A stretch of 64,000 nt of DNA from Thermobrachium celere DSM 8682 (GCF_000430995.1 NZ_HF952022.1:103749-167748), one strand, 5' to 3'. Shown: positions 8,010-17,657, counted from the first letter of the stretch. Program-made: numbers and translations. The notes: generated by a model from the sequence alone, not told the origin.

Positions 8010-8663
8010 ATGAGTAGGGTTGGATTGAGAATAAAACAAGAAAGGATAAAGGCGAATTTTTCAACAAAGGAGTTAGCAAAAAAATTGGGTATTTCTGAAG
8101 GTTTTCTACAGGATGTTGAACTTGGAAGAAGAATAGCAAGTGAAGATTTAATAAAAAGAATAGAAAAGGTCCTTAATATAAATTTAAATGATTCGCTTTT
8201 TGATGAAGTTGAGCAACCTATTGAAAATATTAAAGAATACAAAGAACCTGTTAAAGTAAACAAACAGATGGAGGAAGCTTTTTCAAGTATTTTAAAAAAG
8301 ATACCTGTTTGTGATCTTTATCTGAAGGAAATATATGATTATAAATATCTTCCGATAAAAGATAAAAAGGTTGAAGGATACAATGCAGAAAAGGTATTTT
8401 TCATAATTGCACCAGACGATTCTATGAGGGGATTTAGGATAGCTAAAGGGGATAAAATAATGGTTTACTTGACTCAAGAGATGGAGAATAATGCTATTTA
8501 TTTAGTGGATGTTGATGGTAAAAGAATGATAAGGCAATTAAAACGACTAGATGCCAATAGGGTGTTACTTATTTCACAAAATAATGATATAAAAACTGAA
8601 AGTCGAGATATAAAAACTTTCAAAATCATCGGCAGATGCATAAGGGTTGAATTTGAACTATAA
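8010..8663 (+). CDS. XRE-type regulator with an S24/LexA-like C-terminal domain
   Basis: A 217-residue protein. Residues ~6-60 form an XRE helix-turn-helix (ELAKKLGISEGFLQDVELGRR). Residues ~120-215 resemble the S24 domain of LexA and CI repressors: APDDSMRGFRIAKGDKIMV holds the expected nucleophile Ser138. The strand that normally carries the catalytic lysine (VKRL-like) reads MIRQL, with Arg175 where Lys is expected, so self-cleavage is doubtful. It may be a phage-repressor-like or stress regulator whose S24 fold is used only for dimerisation or sensing. No phage genes adjoin it. A very strong terminator follows. Confidence 0.82.
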   Translation: MSRVGLRIKQERIKANFSTKELAKKLGISEGFLQDVELGRRIASEDLIKRIEKVLNINLNDSLFDEVEQPIENIKEYKEPVKVNKQMEEAFSSILKKIPVCDLYLKEIYDYKYLPIKDKKVEGYNAEKVFFIIAPDDSMRGFRIAKGDKIMVYLTQEMENNAIYLVDVDGKRMIRQLKRLDANRVLLISQNNDIKTESRDIKTFKIIGRCIRVEFEL

Positions 8664-8707
8664 AAATCTAGCGTCTAGGGCATGTCCTAGACGCTAGATT
8701 TTTTATA
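8662..8707 (+). terminator. Very strong terminator after the XRE/S24-like gene
   Basis: An uninterrupted 18-bp stem (8662-8679 with 8686-8703) has a 6-nt loop and a U-tract. The stem starts at the stop codon. Confidence 0.97.
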
Positions 8708-8823
8708 ACTTTGTTAAAAAATTAATCTTAAGAAAAATTCACAATTTAAAGCATTAAACTAGTTGAAATTTTTGTGAAAATGAATTATCATAATAACAAA
8801 ATTACATGTAAAGGGGGATTCCT

Positions 8824-10404
8824 ATGGAAGAAAGACGTGAAAATTGGGGGAGTAAGCTTGGGCTAATTTTGGCTATGGCAGGAAATGCAGTAGGACTTGG
8901 TAACTTCTGGAGATATCCATACCAAGCAGCAAAAAATGGTGGAGGAGCCTTCATGATTCCATATTTTGCTGCACTAATAATGCTCGGCATTCCCCTAATG
9001 CTTGTTGAATGGAACCAAGGACGTTATGGTGGGAAGTATGGACATGGTACTTTAGGACCAATGGTATATCTTCAAGCAAGAGAAGGTGTAAAGCCTAAGA
9101 CAGCTGCAATTTTAGGTGCTATTGCAGGTATGTTTGCTTTTTCAGTTACAGTATTATTAAACAGCTATTATAATCATATAATTGGATGGACTCTTGGATA
9201 TTCTTATATGTCAGCAACAGGACAATATATGGACAAATCAATTAAGACAGGAGAATTCTTTGGTCAATATTTAACAAGCCCAGGAAGATCATTAATATTC
9301 TGGATTATTGCAGTTGCAATATTAGGTATAGCTGTTATGCGTGGAGTTCAAAAGGGTATAGAAGCATGGGCAAAGGTTATGATGCCAACAATTTATGTGT
9401 TCGGTATTATACTAATTATAAGAACTCTTACTCTATCTGCTCCTGTTAGACCAGACTGGACTCCTATTGCAGGTCTAGATTATATTTGGTCTCCAAAATG
9501 GAATGAATTGAATGCTAAATCAGCTCTTGCAGCAGCAGGACAGATATTCTTCACATTATCACTTGGTATGGGAATTATACAAAACTATGCATCATACTTA
9601 AAACCAGATGATGATATAGTAGTATCAGGACTTGCAACAGTATCACTAAATGAGCTTGCGGAGGTTATATTAGGAGGAACAATTGCTATTCCAATATGCT
9701 ATGCCTTCTTAGGACCAGAAGGACTAAGTGCAGGTGTTGGACTATCCTTTGTAGCTCTACCAAATATATTTAGAACTATGGCAGGTGGTAGAGTATTCGG
9801 AACATTATGGTTCTTACTACTATACTTTGCAGGATTTACAAGTGCTATTGCGATGTACAACTATCTAGTTGCACTACTTGAAGAGGAAATGGGTGTAAAG
9901 AGACAAATAGGTTCAGTTTTAGTATTTATCCTATACATTGTAATTGGTCTACCAGTTGCATTAGAACCAATCTTAACAAAGAAGGCAGAACTATTCTATC
10001 TAACTGAGCTTGATAACTGGGTAGGAAGTTACTTCCTAGTTGTTCTTGGACTACTTGAAGTTATAGTAACAGGATGGTTAATGGGAACTAAGGCATTAGA
10101 CGAAATGAATAGAGGAAGCTACTGGAAGGTACCAAACTGGTTCTTTAACCTATTTGTAAGGGTACTAGCACCTGTATACATCATTATACTTCTAGTATCA
10201 TCAACAATTAACTATGCTAAAGAAGGATACTTCAAGCTAGTTCCAGGCTTTGCAGAAAGCGTACCAGAACTTATTCCATGGGTACAAGGAGCAAGAGTTG
10301 TTCTATTAGTTGTACTTGTTATAGGTTTTGTTCAATCCTATAGAAGCATAAGAAGAAAATATGCAGAAGAAATAGAAGCAGGAAAAGTTATTGTTGTGAG
10401 ATAG
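8824..10404 (+). CDS. Sodium-dependent transporter, NSS/SNF family
   Basis: A 526-residue integral membrane protein of the neurotransmitter:sodium symporter family. Members use the Na+ gradient to import amino acids or related compounds. The N-terminal signature WGSKLGLILAMAGNAVGLGNFWRYPYQ is the TM1 region that forms the Na+ and substrate sites, and about 12 hydrophobic helices follow. A 32-codon gene for a MetS-like subunit starts 11 nt downstream, as in the MetPS methionine transporter. That makes an amino acid, possibly methionine or alanine, a reasonable substrate guess. The ATG has an aaaggggga site. Confidence 0.93.
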   Translation: MEERRENWGSKLGLILAMAGNAVGLGNFWRYPYQAAKNGGGAFMIPYFAALIMLGIPLMLVEWNQGRYGGKYGHGTLGPMVYLQAREGVKPKTAAILGAIAGMFAFSVTVLLNSYYNHIIGWTLGYSYMSATGQYMDKSIKTGEFFGQYLTSPGRSLIFWIIAVAILGIAVMRGVQKGIEAWAKVMMPTIYVFGIILIIRTLTLSAPVRPDWTPIAGLDYIWSPKWNELNAKSALAAAGQIFFTLSLGMGIIQNYASYLKPDDDIVVSGLATVSLNELAEVILGGTIAIPICYAFLGPEGLSAGVGLSFVALPNIFRTMAGGRVFGTLWFLLLYFAGFTSAIAMYNYLVALLEEEMGVKRQIGSVLVFILYIVIGLPVALEPILTKKAELFYLTELDNWVGSYFLVVLGLLEVIVTGWLMGTKALDEMNRGSYWKVPNWFFNLFVRVLAPVYIIILLVSSTINYAKEGYFKLVPGFAESVPELIPWVQGARVVLLVVLVIGFVQSYRSIRRKYAEEIEAGKVIVVR

Positions 10405-10414
10405 GAGGGGTATT

Positions 10415-10513
10415 ATGTCAGGTGGAGCTCTTGCTTTTATGATAGTAGCCTGGGGAATTATATTAGCAGCTTGTTATGTTACAATGTCAGCACTGTTAAA
10501 AAATAGCAAATAA
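10415..10513 (+). CDS. MetS-like small subunit of the NSS transporter (32 residues)
   Basis: A 32-residue peptide starting MSGGALAFMIVAWGIILAAC with one membrane helix (about 5-27) and a short basic end. It follows the NSS transporter by 11 nt and has its own aggagggg site, so it is translated as the second gene of the operon. Small single-helix partners of NSS transporters are known as MetS in the MetPS methionine system. The role here is inferred from size, position and the WGxILxxxYxTM pattern. A terminator follows immediately. Confidence 0.85.
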   Translation: MSGGALAFMIVAWGIILAACYVTMSALLKNSK

Positions 10514-10527
10514 CAATTGAAAAAAAT

Positions 10528-10575
10528 ACAGGAATGGTTTAAAATATTATTTAACCATTCCTGTTAATTTTTATA
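10528..10575 (+). terminator. Terminator of the NSS transporter operon
   Basis: A 12-bp stem, acaggaatggtt / aaccattcctgt (10528-10539 with 10553-10564), is followed by a T-rich tail. Confidence 0.88.
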
Positions 10576-10626
10576 ATATTAAGTAAATTTGATTGTAAAT
10601 TACTCTAGAGATGATGGGGTGAAAAT

Positions 10627-11283
10627 ATGCAGATTGTAGCTATATTGAAGAGTTTAAATGACAAATTAATTAAATTACAAATTAGTGATAAAAAGAAAAG
10701 GGTATATGTTAAGGAAATAGAAAATTTAATAGATAGATATGCAAAATTAGATATAGATACAAAGAATGAAGTGTATCAGTCGTTAGTAAGGAAGGGTAAA
10801 GAAGTACAAAAAAATTTAAATGCATTGGAGATTGAAAATTATTTAAGATACTGTCAAGCGGCACTGTATGATTTTGAAGGTAATTTAAAACCTTTAAGCC
10901 ATATATTTAGGGCCTTTTTGTTAACATCAATACTTTTTATGATACTAGCTCCACAATTTTTAGGCCCAATACTTCCACTAGTATTTATATTACCAATATT
11001 TCTTGGCATAAAAGGGTTAAAAAAGAGAAGTTCAACTGGACTTACACTAGCGCTATCTGTTTTACCAATAGGACTTTTAACATCAGTTATATGGATAAAA
11101 AATTCTATTTTAGCTTTTAATGAAGGAAATGTATTTTTTGAAGAGCTAGCAAAGGTATATAAATTAAGTTTAAGTGCAACAAAGGGTATATTTACAACAT
11201 TTGTAATTCTTTCTATTTTACTTGGATTTGCTTCGATTTATACTTTCATAATGGGTGTAAGACATAAAAAGATGTTTGTCTGA
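10627..11283 (+). CDS. Conserved-looking membrane protein of unknown function
   Basis: A 218-residue protein that I do not recognise. The first ~90 residues are soluble, highly charged and probably helical (KKKRVYVKEIENLIDRYAKLD; IENYLRYCQAALYDFEGNL). They are followed by about four membrane helices at roughly 95-112, 114-130, 138-156 and 188-210, with a soluble helical loop near 160-180 (NEGNVFFEELAKVYKLS). It ends 32 nt before a diguanylate cyclase gene in the same orientation and may be co-transcribed with it. A membrane-anchored helical sensor or scaffold is possible, but nothing shows it directly. Confidence 0.7.
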   Translation: MQIVAILKSLNDKLIKLQISDKKKRVYVKEIENLIDRYAKLDIDTKNEVYQSLVRKGKEVQKNLNALEIENYLRYCQAALYDFEGNLKPLSHIFRAFLLTSILFMILAPQFLGPILPLVFILPIFLGIKGLKKRSSTGLTLALSVLPIGLLTSVIWIKNSILAFNEGNVFFEELAKVYKLSLSATKGIFTTFVILSILLGFASIYTFIMGVRHKKMFV

Positions 11284-11315
11284 TTAAATTACGATGTCTT
11301 TAGGAGAAGGTTGGG

Positions 11316-12995
11316 ATGAATAGAAGGTATAGCAATTTAATGTTAATTTTAGGAATTATACTATTTCTTAATTCTTTAAGGTTTTTCAACCTTACTTTAT
11401 CTAATGAAGTAGTTTTTTGGATTGCAGTTTTATCTGCTGTAATCATGGATTTATCCCTCCTATATATTGGGGAATTAAAGGTTGAATTTACAGAAACAAT
11501 AACTGTATTTATATACTTATTTTTTGGGGTATATGTAGCGATTGTTTTTGAATTTATATATACCCTTTTAGGTTCTGTTTTAAGTTATTTTATTATTAAA
11601 CGTAAATTTGAATTTAGTAGACATTTGTTGAATGCATCAATGTTTTCGTTAATAACTTTTTTATCTGGTAATTTTGTTAATTATATAAGAATGAATATAC
11701 GTGTACCTTATATAACAACTTTAATTATTTCAGCCTTGTTGTTTGATTTTGTATTTTTAGTTCTAAATATTATTTTTATAACTATCGATAAAACTTTAGA
11801 GGATAAGGAATTCTTCTCAATAAAGAACTTTGACCTAGATATTATATTGATTAATTTAATTGTTTCTACTGTACTTTCAGTTATTTTATATGTTATATAT
11901 GGTGCTATAGGATTATCGGGTTTAATTTTGGTTTTTGGGGTGTTAATTATTACTCATTATGTTTTTTACTTGTATAATAAATTGAATTTTAAAGCAGTTT
12001 TAATTAAGAAGCTTCTTAATGCTACTGAGGATATAATTAAATATGGTGATTTAAAGGAAAAGAGTGATCACTTGCTTTTAAATTTAAAAGAGATAATACC
12101 ATATGAAATTGCTTCTTTGTATTTTTTTGATTCAAAGAATGATGAAACATCTTTTCCAATTTCCTATTATTCATCATATCCTATAGATATTGGAGATTTA
12201 AGTATAGATCTTAAAAGTGGAGTTACATTTAAGGTTGTAAGTAAAGGAAGTATATATGTAAGCAAAAATATAAAAAAGGATAGCAATATTAAAATTACAG
12301 GAAGACTTTTTACTCTGATTGATGCGGCGGTATTTGTTCCTATTAAAATTGATAATGATATTAGGGGATTAATATTTATAGGTGGAAAGTCTAATTTAGT
12401 AGATTTTCTTTCTCAGGATACAAATGACATACTAAATATTTTATCAAGGCAGATGTCTCTTGCATTGTTAAATTATGATTATATGTCAGCAATTAAAAAA
12501 GAGGCTGAAACAGATGCACTAACAGGATTGAATAATAGAAGGGTATTTGATAAAGAAATAAATAATCTTGTTAAGTTGAATAATAGATTCTCTTTAGTTA
12601 TATATGATATAGATGATTTTAAAAAGGTTAACGATACCTATGGACATTTAGTAGGAGATGCAGTTTTAAAACATGTAGCTAATATAGTGAAACGTTCGGT
12701 TAGAAAAACGGATATTGTATGTAGGTACGGTGGAGAAGAGATAGTTATATTATTTAAGGACTTATCTAAAGAGGATGCGTATATAATTTCTGAAAGAATA
12801 AGAAAACAAATTGAGTTTTCTCAAGTATTTGTTTTTGGTAGGGTAGTTAAGATTACTGTTTCAGGAGGGGTAGCGTCCTTCCCTGAAGATGGAAAGACTT
12901 CAAAAGAGATAATAGAAAAGGCTGATGAAATACTGTACAGTGAATGTAAAAATAAGGGTAAGAATAGGGTTTGTATGTATCCAAATATGGTGTAA
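11316..12995 (+). CDS. Membrane-bound diguanylate cyclase with GAF and GGDEF domains
   Basis: A 559-residue protein that would make cyclic di-GMP from two GTP. The N-terminal ~215 residues hold six to eight membrane helices. A GAF-like sensory segment follows at about 235-375 (EIIPYEIASLYFF; AAVFVPIKIDNDIRGLIFIGG). The GGDEF domain covers about 395-555, with TDALTGLNNRR, YDIDDFKKVNDTYGH and the active-site loop GGEE at 472-475. The inhibitory I-site RxxD (Arg463-Asp466) is five residues before the active loop, so product inhibition is expected. A PilZ-domain protein encoded at 24.2 kb is a potential effector. Confidence 0.92.
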   Translation: MNRRYSNLMLILGIILFLNSLRFFNLTLSNEVVFWIAVLSAVIMDLSLLYIGELKVEFTETITVFIYLFFGVYVAIVFEFIYTLLGSVLSYFIIKRKFEFSRHLLNASMFSLITFLSGNFVNYIRMNIRVPYITTLIISALLFDFVFLVLNIIFITIDKTLEDKEFFSIKNFDLDIILINLIVSTVLSVILYVIYGAIGLSGLILVFGVLIITHYVFYLYNKLNFKAVLIKKLLNATEDIIKYGDLKEKSDHLLLNLKEIIPYEIASLYFFDSKNDETSFPISYYSSYPIDIGDLSIDLKSGVTFKVVSKGSIYVSKNIKKDSNIKITGRLFTLIDAAVFVPIKIDNDIRGLIFIGGKSNLVDFLSQDTNDILNILSRQMSLALLNYDYMSAIKKEAETDALTGLNNRRVFDKEINNLVKLNNRFSLVIYDIDDFKKVNDTYGHLVGDAVLKHVANIVKRSVRKTDIVCRYGGEEIVILFKDLSKEDAYIISERIRKQIEFSQVFVFGRVVKITVSGGVASFPEDGKTSKEIIEKADEILYSECKNKGKNRVCMYPNMV

Positions 12996-13069
12996 AATTT
13001 ATAATAAGTTAATAAATAAAAATGGAAAATTTATGTATAATATATATAGGAATAGAAAGGGGGAAGAAT

Positions 13070-13750
13070 ATGGTTGTAAAAATAAAGGCATTATTAATGG
13101 ATGCATATAAAGATTATAAAAATGTAGCTATTAGACTTATGCTACTTATGTCTATAGCTGTTCAATCAAAGATATATGTGCTTTTAAATAACTACAGAGG
13201 AAAAGTATATCATATTCAATCCCCCATAGATCTAATAATACCCTTTAATAAATATTTTGTTATACCTTATTTATTCTGGTATATTTATTTAGGATTTATA
13301 TTTTTCTACTATGCAGTTTATGATGAAAAGAAATATTATAAATTATTAGCGGGCGTAAATGTAGGAATGATGATCTGCTTTATTATATATTATTTTTTCC
13401 CAACATATGTCCCAAGGCCCAATGTTTATGGTGAAGATATTTTTTCGGATTTAATGAGGTTTATTTATAAAAAGGATAATCCTTATAATTGTTTTCCAAG
13501 CATACATGTTTTAGATTCAGTATTGTTTGCGGTATATGTAAATAAAGATGAATTTATTGAGCTCAAATATAAGTTATATTCATCTGCTATATCCTTTTCT
13601 ATAATAATATCAACTATGTTTGTAAAGCAGCATTATTTTTATGATGCTGTATCAGCGACTATTTTAGCTTATTCTATATACGTGGTATTTAACTATAGAG
13701 AATTTGTTGAATTCTTTAAAAGAAGAGTATTTGCTTATATAAAAGAATAG
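13070..13750 (+). CDS. PAP2-like membrane phosphatase or phosphotransferase
   Basis: A 226-residue protein with about six membrane helices. It carries the second and third PAP2 motifs in the variant used by inositol-phosphorylceramide-synthase-like members: CFPSIHV, and later FVKQHYFYDAVSA with the catalytic His and Asp. A PRP segment (YVPRPNV) stands for the first motif. Such proteins handle lipid phosphates or diphosphates on the outer face of the membrane. I start it at the ATG at 13070, which follows aaagggggaag; an in-frame ATG at 13022 lacks a site. It follows the diguanylate cyclase gene by 74 nt. The substrate is unknown. Confidence 0.8.
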   Translation: MVVKIKALLMDAYKDYKNVAIRLMLLMSIAVQSKIYVLLNNYRGKVYHIQSPIDLIIPFNKYFVIPYLFWYIYLGFIFFYYAVYDEKKYYKLLAGVNVGMMICFIIYYFFPTYVPRPNVYGEDIFSDLMRFIYKKDNPYNCFPSIHVLDSVLFAVYVNKDEFIELKYKLYSSAISFSIIISTMFVKQHYFYDAVSATILAYSIYVVFNYREFVEFFKRRVFAYIKE

Positions 13751-13780
13751 CACGCAAAGAACGTGCTATTCTATTTTTAT
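13745..13780. terminator. Bidirectional terminator between the PAP2 and SpoIID-like genes
   Basis: A 10-bp stem, gaatagcacg / cgtgctattc, overlaps the stop of the PAP2 gene and lies at the 3' end of the convergent SpoIID-like gene. T-rich flank on the plus strand. Confidence 0.9.
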
Positions 13781-15628
13781 GGTATTTAAATCTGCAAATT
13801 CAATATCCTTATAGAATGTAGTAAGAATTGTTCTATAGTCTTTTCCTATTCTTGAGCTTTCTATTAACCCATATTGGCTCATTCCAACTCCATGACCGTA
13901 TCCTCCGCCATAAATTGTAATAGAAGTTAATCTATTAGATTTGAATTCTCTATCGATACTAAAAAAGGCAGAAGGAAGGCTTTCGAAATTTTTAATCGGT
14001 TCACCGCGAAGTCTGGTTAAAAGAATTTTATCCATTGTTTTTAAAGGTGTAACTAATTTTTTTATTATCCTTGAGCCAACTATTTTATAAGTTCCTGTTT
14101 CAGAAATAATAGTAAGCTCACTGACTAAACCAGAAGGAGTATGTTTTGATATATAAATATCTTGAATTTGACCAATTCCTTGGGGTGATATTTTTGTTTT
14201 AATATATATGTTAAATAACCATTTCTTTTTAAAGGATGTTGGAGAATTTAAGTAAGATTCATATATATTTTGATTTATTATTGTGTTTAGCTGTTTTGAA
14301 GATAGTGTATATTTCCATCTAAAATATGGTGAGGCAGAATCAATTGCATTTACTGTCCAGTCTTTAAAGAAGCTTAATGCATCTACATCATTTGTTAAAT
14401 CCTTTATTTGTTTGTCTGTAAAATTGTTAAAGGTTAAGTAAGGTTTTGAAGTTTTATCTGACCAAACTTCATCGTATGATGCACCAAATCCACAGGATGT
14501 AGAATAATATTTTGCATCTATTATTTTATTTTTATAGGTCATAACTAAATTTTGAGTGCTTTGTACAGCTTCTTTAACTAGATCATTTGTAGGTTGACTG
14601 TTGTATACTTGTGACAAAGTTGAATCATCCACATGAAAACCATATCCTTCAAATCTTCCAGATAGCATGTCAGATATTGCATATGTTCTTGCTGCTATTG
14701 CTTGAGCTTTATAGCCCTCTATTCCTGCAGAATAAGGAACTTCTGAAGGAACTACAAATCGTATATAATCTTCCATTTGTACTACATTTATTATATTAAA
14801 ACCTTCAGAGTTAAGTTTTATTTCCAAATATCCAGGATAAGTTGGGATGTAGCTTATATTGTTAATCTGTTTTTCCATGTATAATAGTGAATTTTTAACT
14901 CCAAATACTTTAACTGGTCTGTTTGTTTCTAGTAATTTTGAAATTAACTTTCCTTCTTTATCTAGCACATTTAAAACCAATACTTCTTTTTTAAATGTTA
15001 TTTGAAGTTTATTTTCTTTTGGTATATTGTAATTTTGATCATCTGCTATTAATTCTAATCCTCTTTTTGAATATAGCCTTACTTCACCGTGATTGTAATT
15101 AGAATTATTGTTTTGAGAAATGCCAACTCTTATAGTATCGAGTTTAGGTGGAGATTCTATTACAATCAATTGAATTTTGTTCTGTGAATTAAAATAATAC
15201 TTATATCCGGAATTTCCGACGACAAAGAAGTTTTTTGATACTTTTTGGGGTTTACCATCCTTTAAAAATATAAAACTTAACGTTTTTTCTTTACTGTATT
15301 TTGTATCATTAATTTCTATTACATCACCTTTAAGAGAATTAAATGTGCCGTCTATAAATTTTGCAGGAGTTATTTCTTTGATGAATATACCTTTAAATTT
15401 TATGTTATAGCACTGCACTTGAGGGTTAAATTTATCCTTTGGAATGGAAAGGCTTTTAGAATCATTTCCTATGAATAACTCAACATCGTAGTTCTTCTTT
15501 TTTTCCTTAAAGCTTACTACTAAGCCACATTCAATAGACTGTTCTTTGTAAAAAAGGAAGTAATATACCATATATAAAATGCAAGTAATAATTATAAAAA
15601 ATAATAAATATCTTTTAATTTTCTTCAA
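13766..15628 (-). CDS. SpoIID/LytB-domain protein
   Basis: A 620-residue secreted or membrane-anchored protein with one N-terminal helix (about 7-27). The ~300 residues after it are beta-rich and unassigned. The SpoIID/LytB domain follows: VVQMEDYIRFVVPSEVPYS, GYKAQAIAARTYAIS, then a CGFGASYDEVW segment. The C-terminal signature GYGHGVGMSQYG is followed by SRIGKDYRTILTTFYKDI. SpoIID is a lytic transglycosylase that trims glycan strands during engulfment; LytB-type relatives modify autolysins. At 620 residues it is nearly twice the length of classical SpoIID, so it is a SpoIID-like paralogue. The start is TTG with a ggggtgg site. It lies 12 nt after the Nif3-like gene. Confidence 0.87.
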   Translation of the reverse strand: MKKIKRYLLFFIIITCILYMVYYFLFYKEQSIECGLVVSFKEKKKNYDVELFIGNDSKSLSIPKDKFNPQVQCYNIKFKGIFIKEITPAKFIDGTFNSLKGDVIEINDTKYSKEKTLSFIFLKDGKPQKVSKNFFVVGNSGYKYYFNSQNKIQLIVIESPPKLDTIRVGISQNNNSNYNHGEVRLYSKRGLELIADDQNYNIPKENKLQITFKKEVLVLNVLDKEGKLISKLLETNRPVKVFGVKNSLLYMEKQINNISYIPTYPGYLEIKLNSEGFNIINVVQMEDYIRFVVPSEVPYSAGIEGYKAQAIAARTYAISDMLSGRFEGYGFHVDDSTLSQVYNSQPTNDLVKEAVQSTQNLVMTYKNKIIDAKYYSTSCGFGASYDEVWSDKTSKPYLTFNNFTDKQIKDLTNDVDALSFFKDWTVNAIDSASPYFRWKYTLSSKQLNTIINQNIYESYLNSPTSFKKKWLFNIYIKTKISPQGIGQIQDIYISKHTPSGLVSELTIISETGTYKIVGSRIIKKLVTPLKTMDKILLTRLRGEPIKNFESLPSAFFSIDREFKSNRLTSITIYGGGYGHGVGMSQYGLIESSRIGKDYRTILTTFYKDIEFADLNTIKIE

Positions 15629-15640
15629 AAAACACCACCC

Positions 15641-16465
15641 CTATCTGATGATGCCACTTACTGCAGTAACTTCTAAACCTATTTTTTCAAGTTCGTTTAT
15701 AAGTATATTTATTCCAATAGAATCTGATGGCATATGCCCAGCTACTATTACGTTTCCAATGTTTTGTTCTATGACTGCATCTCTTACATCATCAGGCATA
15801 TGCATGCAGATGATTGTTCCTACTCCTGCATCAAAATAAGCTTTAAATACATTTTTACCTCCATTTGTTCCACCGGCCATAAGTACAGCTATTTTACCAG
15901 CATAGTCATCTTGTGAACCTACTCTTATTACAGGTTTTACTGGAGATTTTTGATATTCTGGTATTTCCATTAGTACATCTAATACATTTTTTAAGGTGGC
16001 TTTTGGGTTGTTGTTAAGCCTACTATTTATATGGTTTTGAACAAAGTTTTCTGTAATGATATCACAAGGCATATGTATGTTCATATATGGCATATTTAAT
16101 AGCTTTGCAAAGGATTGTACCCTATCGAAATTTCTTGGGTGGGATGCTCTTTCTAAAGAATTTATTTTTTCTCTTAGGGCCTTTTGTGCTTTATTTATAG
16201 GAACTCCAAACTCAACCATTTTATCTATTTGCCTATTTAATACATGGTGAAAGTTAATATCGGGCATACCTGTATGAGGATGATGGCTTATTACAAGATC
16301 ATATCCTAGTTCTTTTGCTAAAAGAAGCTCTGGAGTATCCATATCTATACCAATAAGTACTTTTTTAATATTATTACCTTCTACAATTATTCCTGAATCA
16401 TGAGGTATTTCATCAAGTCCTGCAAGTTTTAAAGCAAGGTTCATAATATCAGAAGTAGAAACCAT
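15641..16465 (-). CDS. Nif3-like dinuclear metal-centre protein
   Basis: A 274-residue member of the NIF3/YqfO superfamily, whose members form toroidal hexamers with two metals per subunit. The family function is unsettled (GTP cyclohydrolase-like or metallochaperone activity has been discussed). Expected metal ligands are visible in the motif ISHHPH near residue 60 and in the closing VAGHMPSDSIGIN. The N-terminal SGIIVEGNNIKKVLIGID strand also fits. The ATG has a perfect aaaggaggt site. It is the first gene of a probable two-gene unit with the SpoIID-like gene, and divergent from the YkvI-like transporter gene. Confidence 0.83.
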   Translation of the reverse strand: MVSTSDIMNLALKLAGLDEIPHDSGIIVEGNNIKKVLIGIDMDTPELLLAKELGYDLVISHHPHTGMPDINFHHVLNRQIDKMVEFGVPINKAQKALREKINSLERASHPRNFDRVQSFAKLLNMPYMNIHMPCDIITENFVQNHINSRLNNNPKATLKNVLDVLMEIPEYQKSPVKPVIRVGSQDDYAGKIAVLMAGGTNGGKNVFKAYFDAGVGTIICMHMPDDVRDAVIEQNIGNVIVAGHMPSDSIGINILINELEKIGLEVTAVSGIIR

Positions 16466-16576
16466 AAAAAGACCTCCTTTTAGATATTCCTATATAATTT
16501 TACCAAATATTTAGTGTAATTAACAGTTAATTTCAAGAATAAAATTTAAAAGAATTATTAAATGGGAGGAGTTTCT

Positions 16577-17599
16577 GTGAAGGAGGAATTAAAAGTTGCT
16601 GCAGTTTTTATAGGAACAATAATAGGAGCAGGTTTAGCATCAGGTCAAGAGATACTTCAGTTTTTTTCAAGATTTGGTAGAGGCAGTTTTATTGGTATTC
16701 TAATTTGTTTTATACTCTACATATTATTATCCTTTATATTTATAAATATGGCATATAAAAAAAGATTCAATAGTTATAACGACCTTGTAGACTATTGTTT
16801 AGGGAAAAAACTGGGGTTTATAGCTGATTGGATCATAACTATATTTATATTTTTTAGTAACACCATAATGATATCAGGTGGCGGAGCAATGCTTAATGAA
16901 TATATTGGTATAGATAAAAGATATGGAATATTTATAATGGCAATTGTTTCTTTTTTGGTTGCTCTTTTCTCTACGAATGGAGTTATTGCAATAAACTCAA
17001 TTATAGTTCCTCTATCAACCTTTATAGTTTTAATACTTGGATTTTTTGTTTTTGAAGAAAATAGTATTAATATAACACTTCCTTTATTTAATAATGAAAA
17101 CGTATATGGTTCAGCCATTATATATGCATGCTTTAATTTTATGACAGCGATAGGAGTTTTATATCCAATGGCTAGGGAAGTAAAAAGTAGGGAGAGTTTT
17201 GTTAAAGGGTGTATTTTAGGAAGTATTGTTTTAACACTGTTAGGTTTAATTATAAACTATAACATATTAACTTACTATCCAGCAAGTTTTAATAGTGAAA
17301 TTCCCAATTTATATGTGGCTAAAAATCATGGGCCTCTTTTACCTTTATATTTAACAGTTATTATATGGCTTGAGATGTTTACAACTGAAGTTGGGTGTTT
17401 ATATAGTTTATCAAAGAGGATGCAAAACGTTTTAAATAAGAGTTATTTTTACTGTCTTTTAACTATACTTTTAATATCAATTCCATTTTCTTTTATTGGA
17501 TTTTCAAACCTTATAAAAATGTTTTATCCGCCCTTTGGTTTAATAAGCATGTTAATACTTTTAATTGGAGTTATTAAGTATGTCATATTAAGAAAATAG
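16577..17599 (+). CDS. YkvI-like membrane transporter
   Basis: About 340 residues with ten membrane helices. The opening VAAVFIGTIIGAGLASGQEILQFF is the unwound first-helix motif of the amino-acid/cation symporter fold, and the overall pattern matches the YkvI family of Bacillus, which is uncharacterised. I choose the GTG at 16577 because gggagg lies seven nt ahead of it; an in-frame ATG at 16562 would include that ribosome site in the coding region. It is divergent from the Nif3-like gene and followed after 58 nt by a lipoprotein gene. The substrate is unknown. Confidence 0.82.
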   Translation: MKEELKVAAVFIGTIIGAGLASGQEILQFFSRFGRGSFIGILICFILYILLSFIFINMAYKKRFNSYNDLVDYCLGKKLGFIADWIITIFIFFSNTIMISGGGAMLNEYIGIDKRYGIFIMAIVSFLVALFSTNGVIAINSIIVPLSTFIVLILGFFVFEENSINITLPLFNNENVYGSAIIYACFNFMTAIGVLYPMAREVKSRESFVKGCILGSIVLTLLGLIINYNILTYYPASFNSEIPNLYVAKNHGPLLPLYLTVIIWLEMFTTEVGCLYSLSKRMQNVLNKSYFYCLLTILLISIPFSFIGFSNLIKMFYPPFGLISMLILLIGVIKYVILRK

Positions 17600-17657
17600 A
17601 ATTAAAAAAATATAACTACAAATACTAATTATAAAATACTAAAGATGGGTGATGTGT

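Noticed and set aside
8735..8795. Operator with inverted ttcacaa/ttgtgaa upstream of the NSS transporter
   Set aside because: The arms are short and far apart in AT-rich sequence; likely chance.
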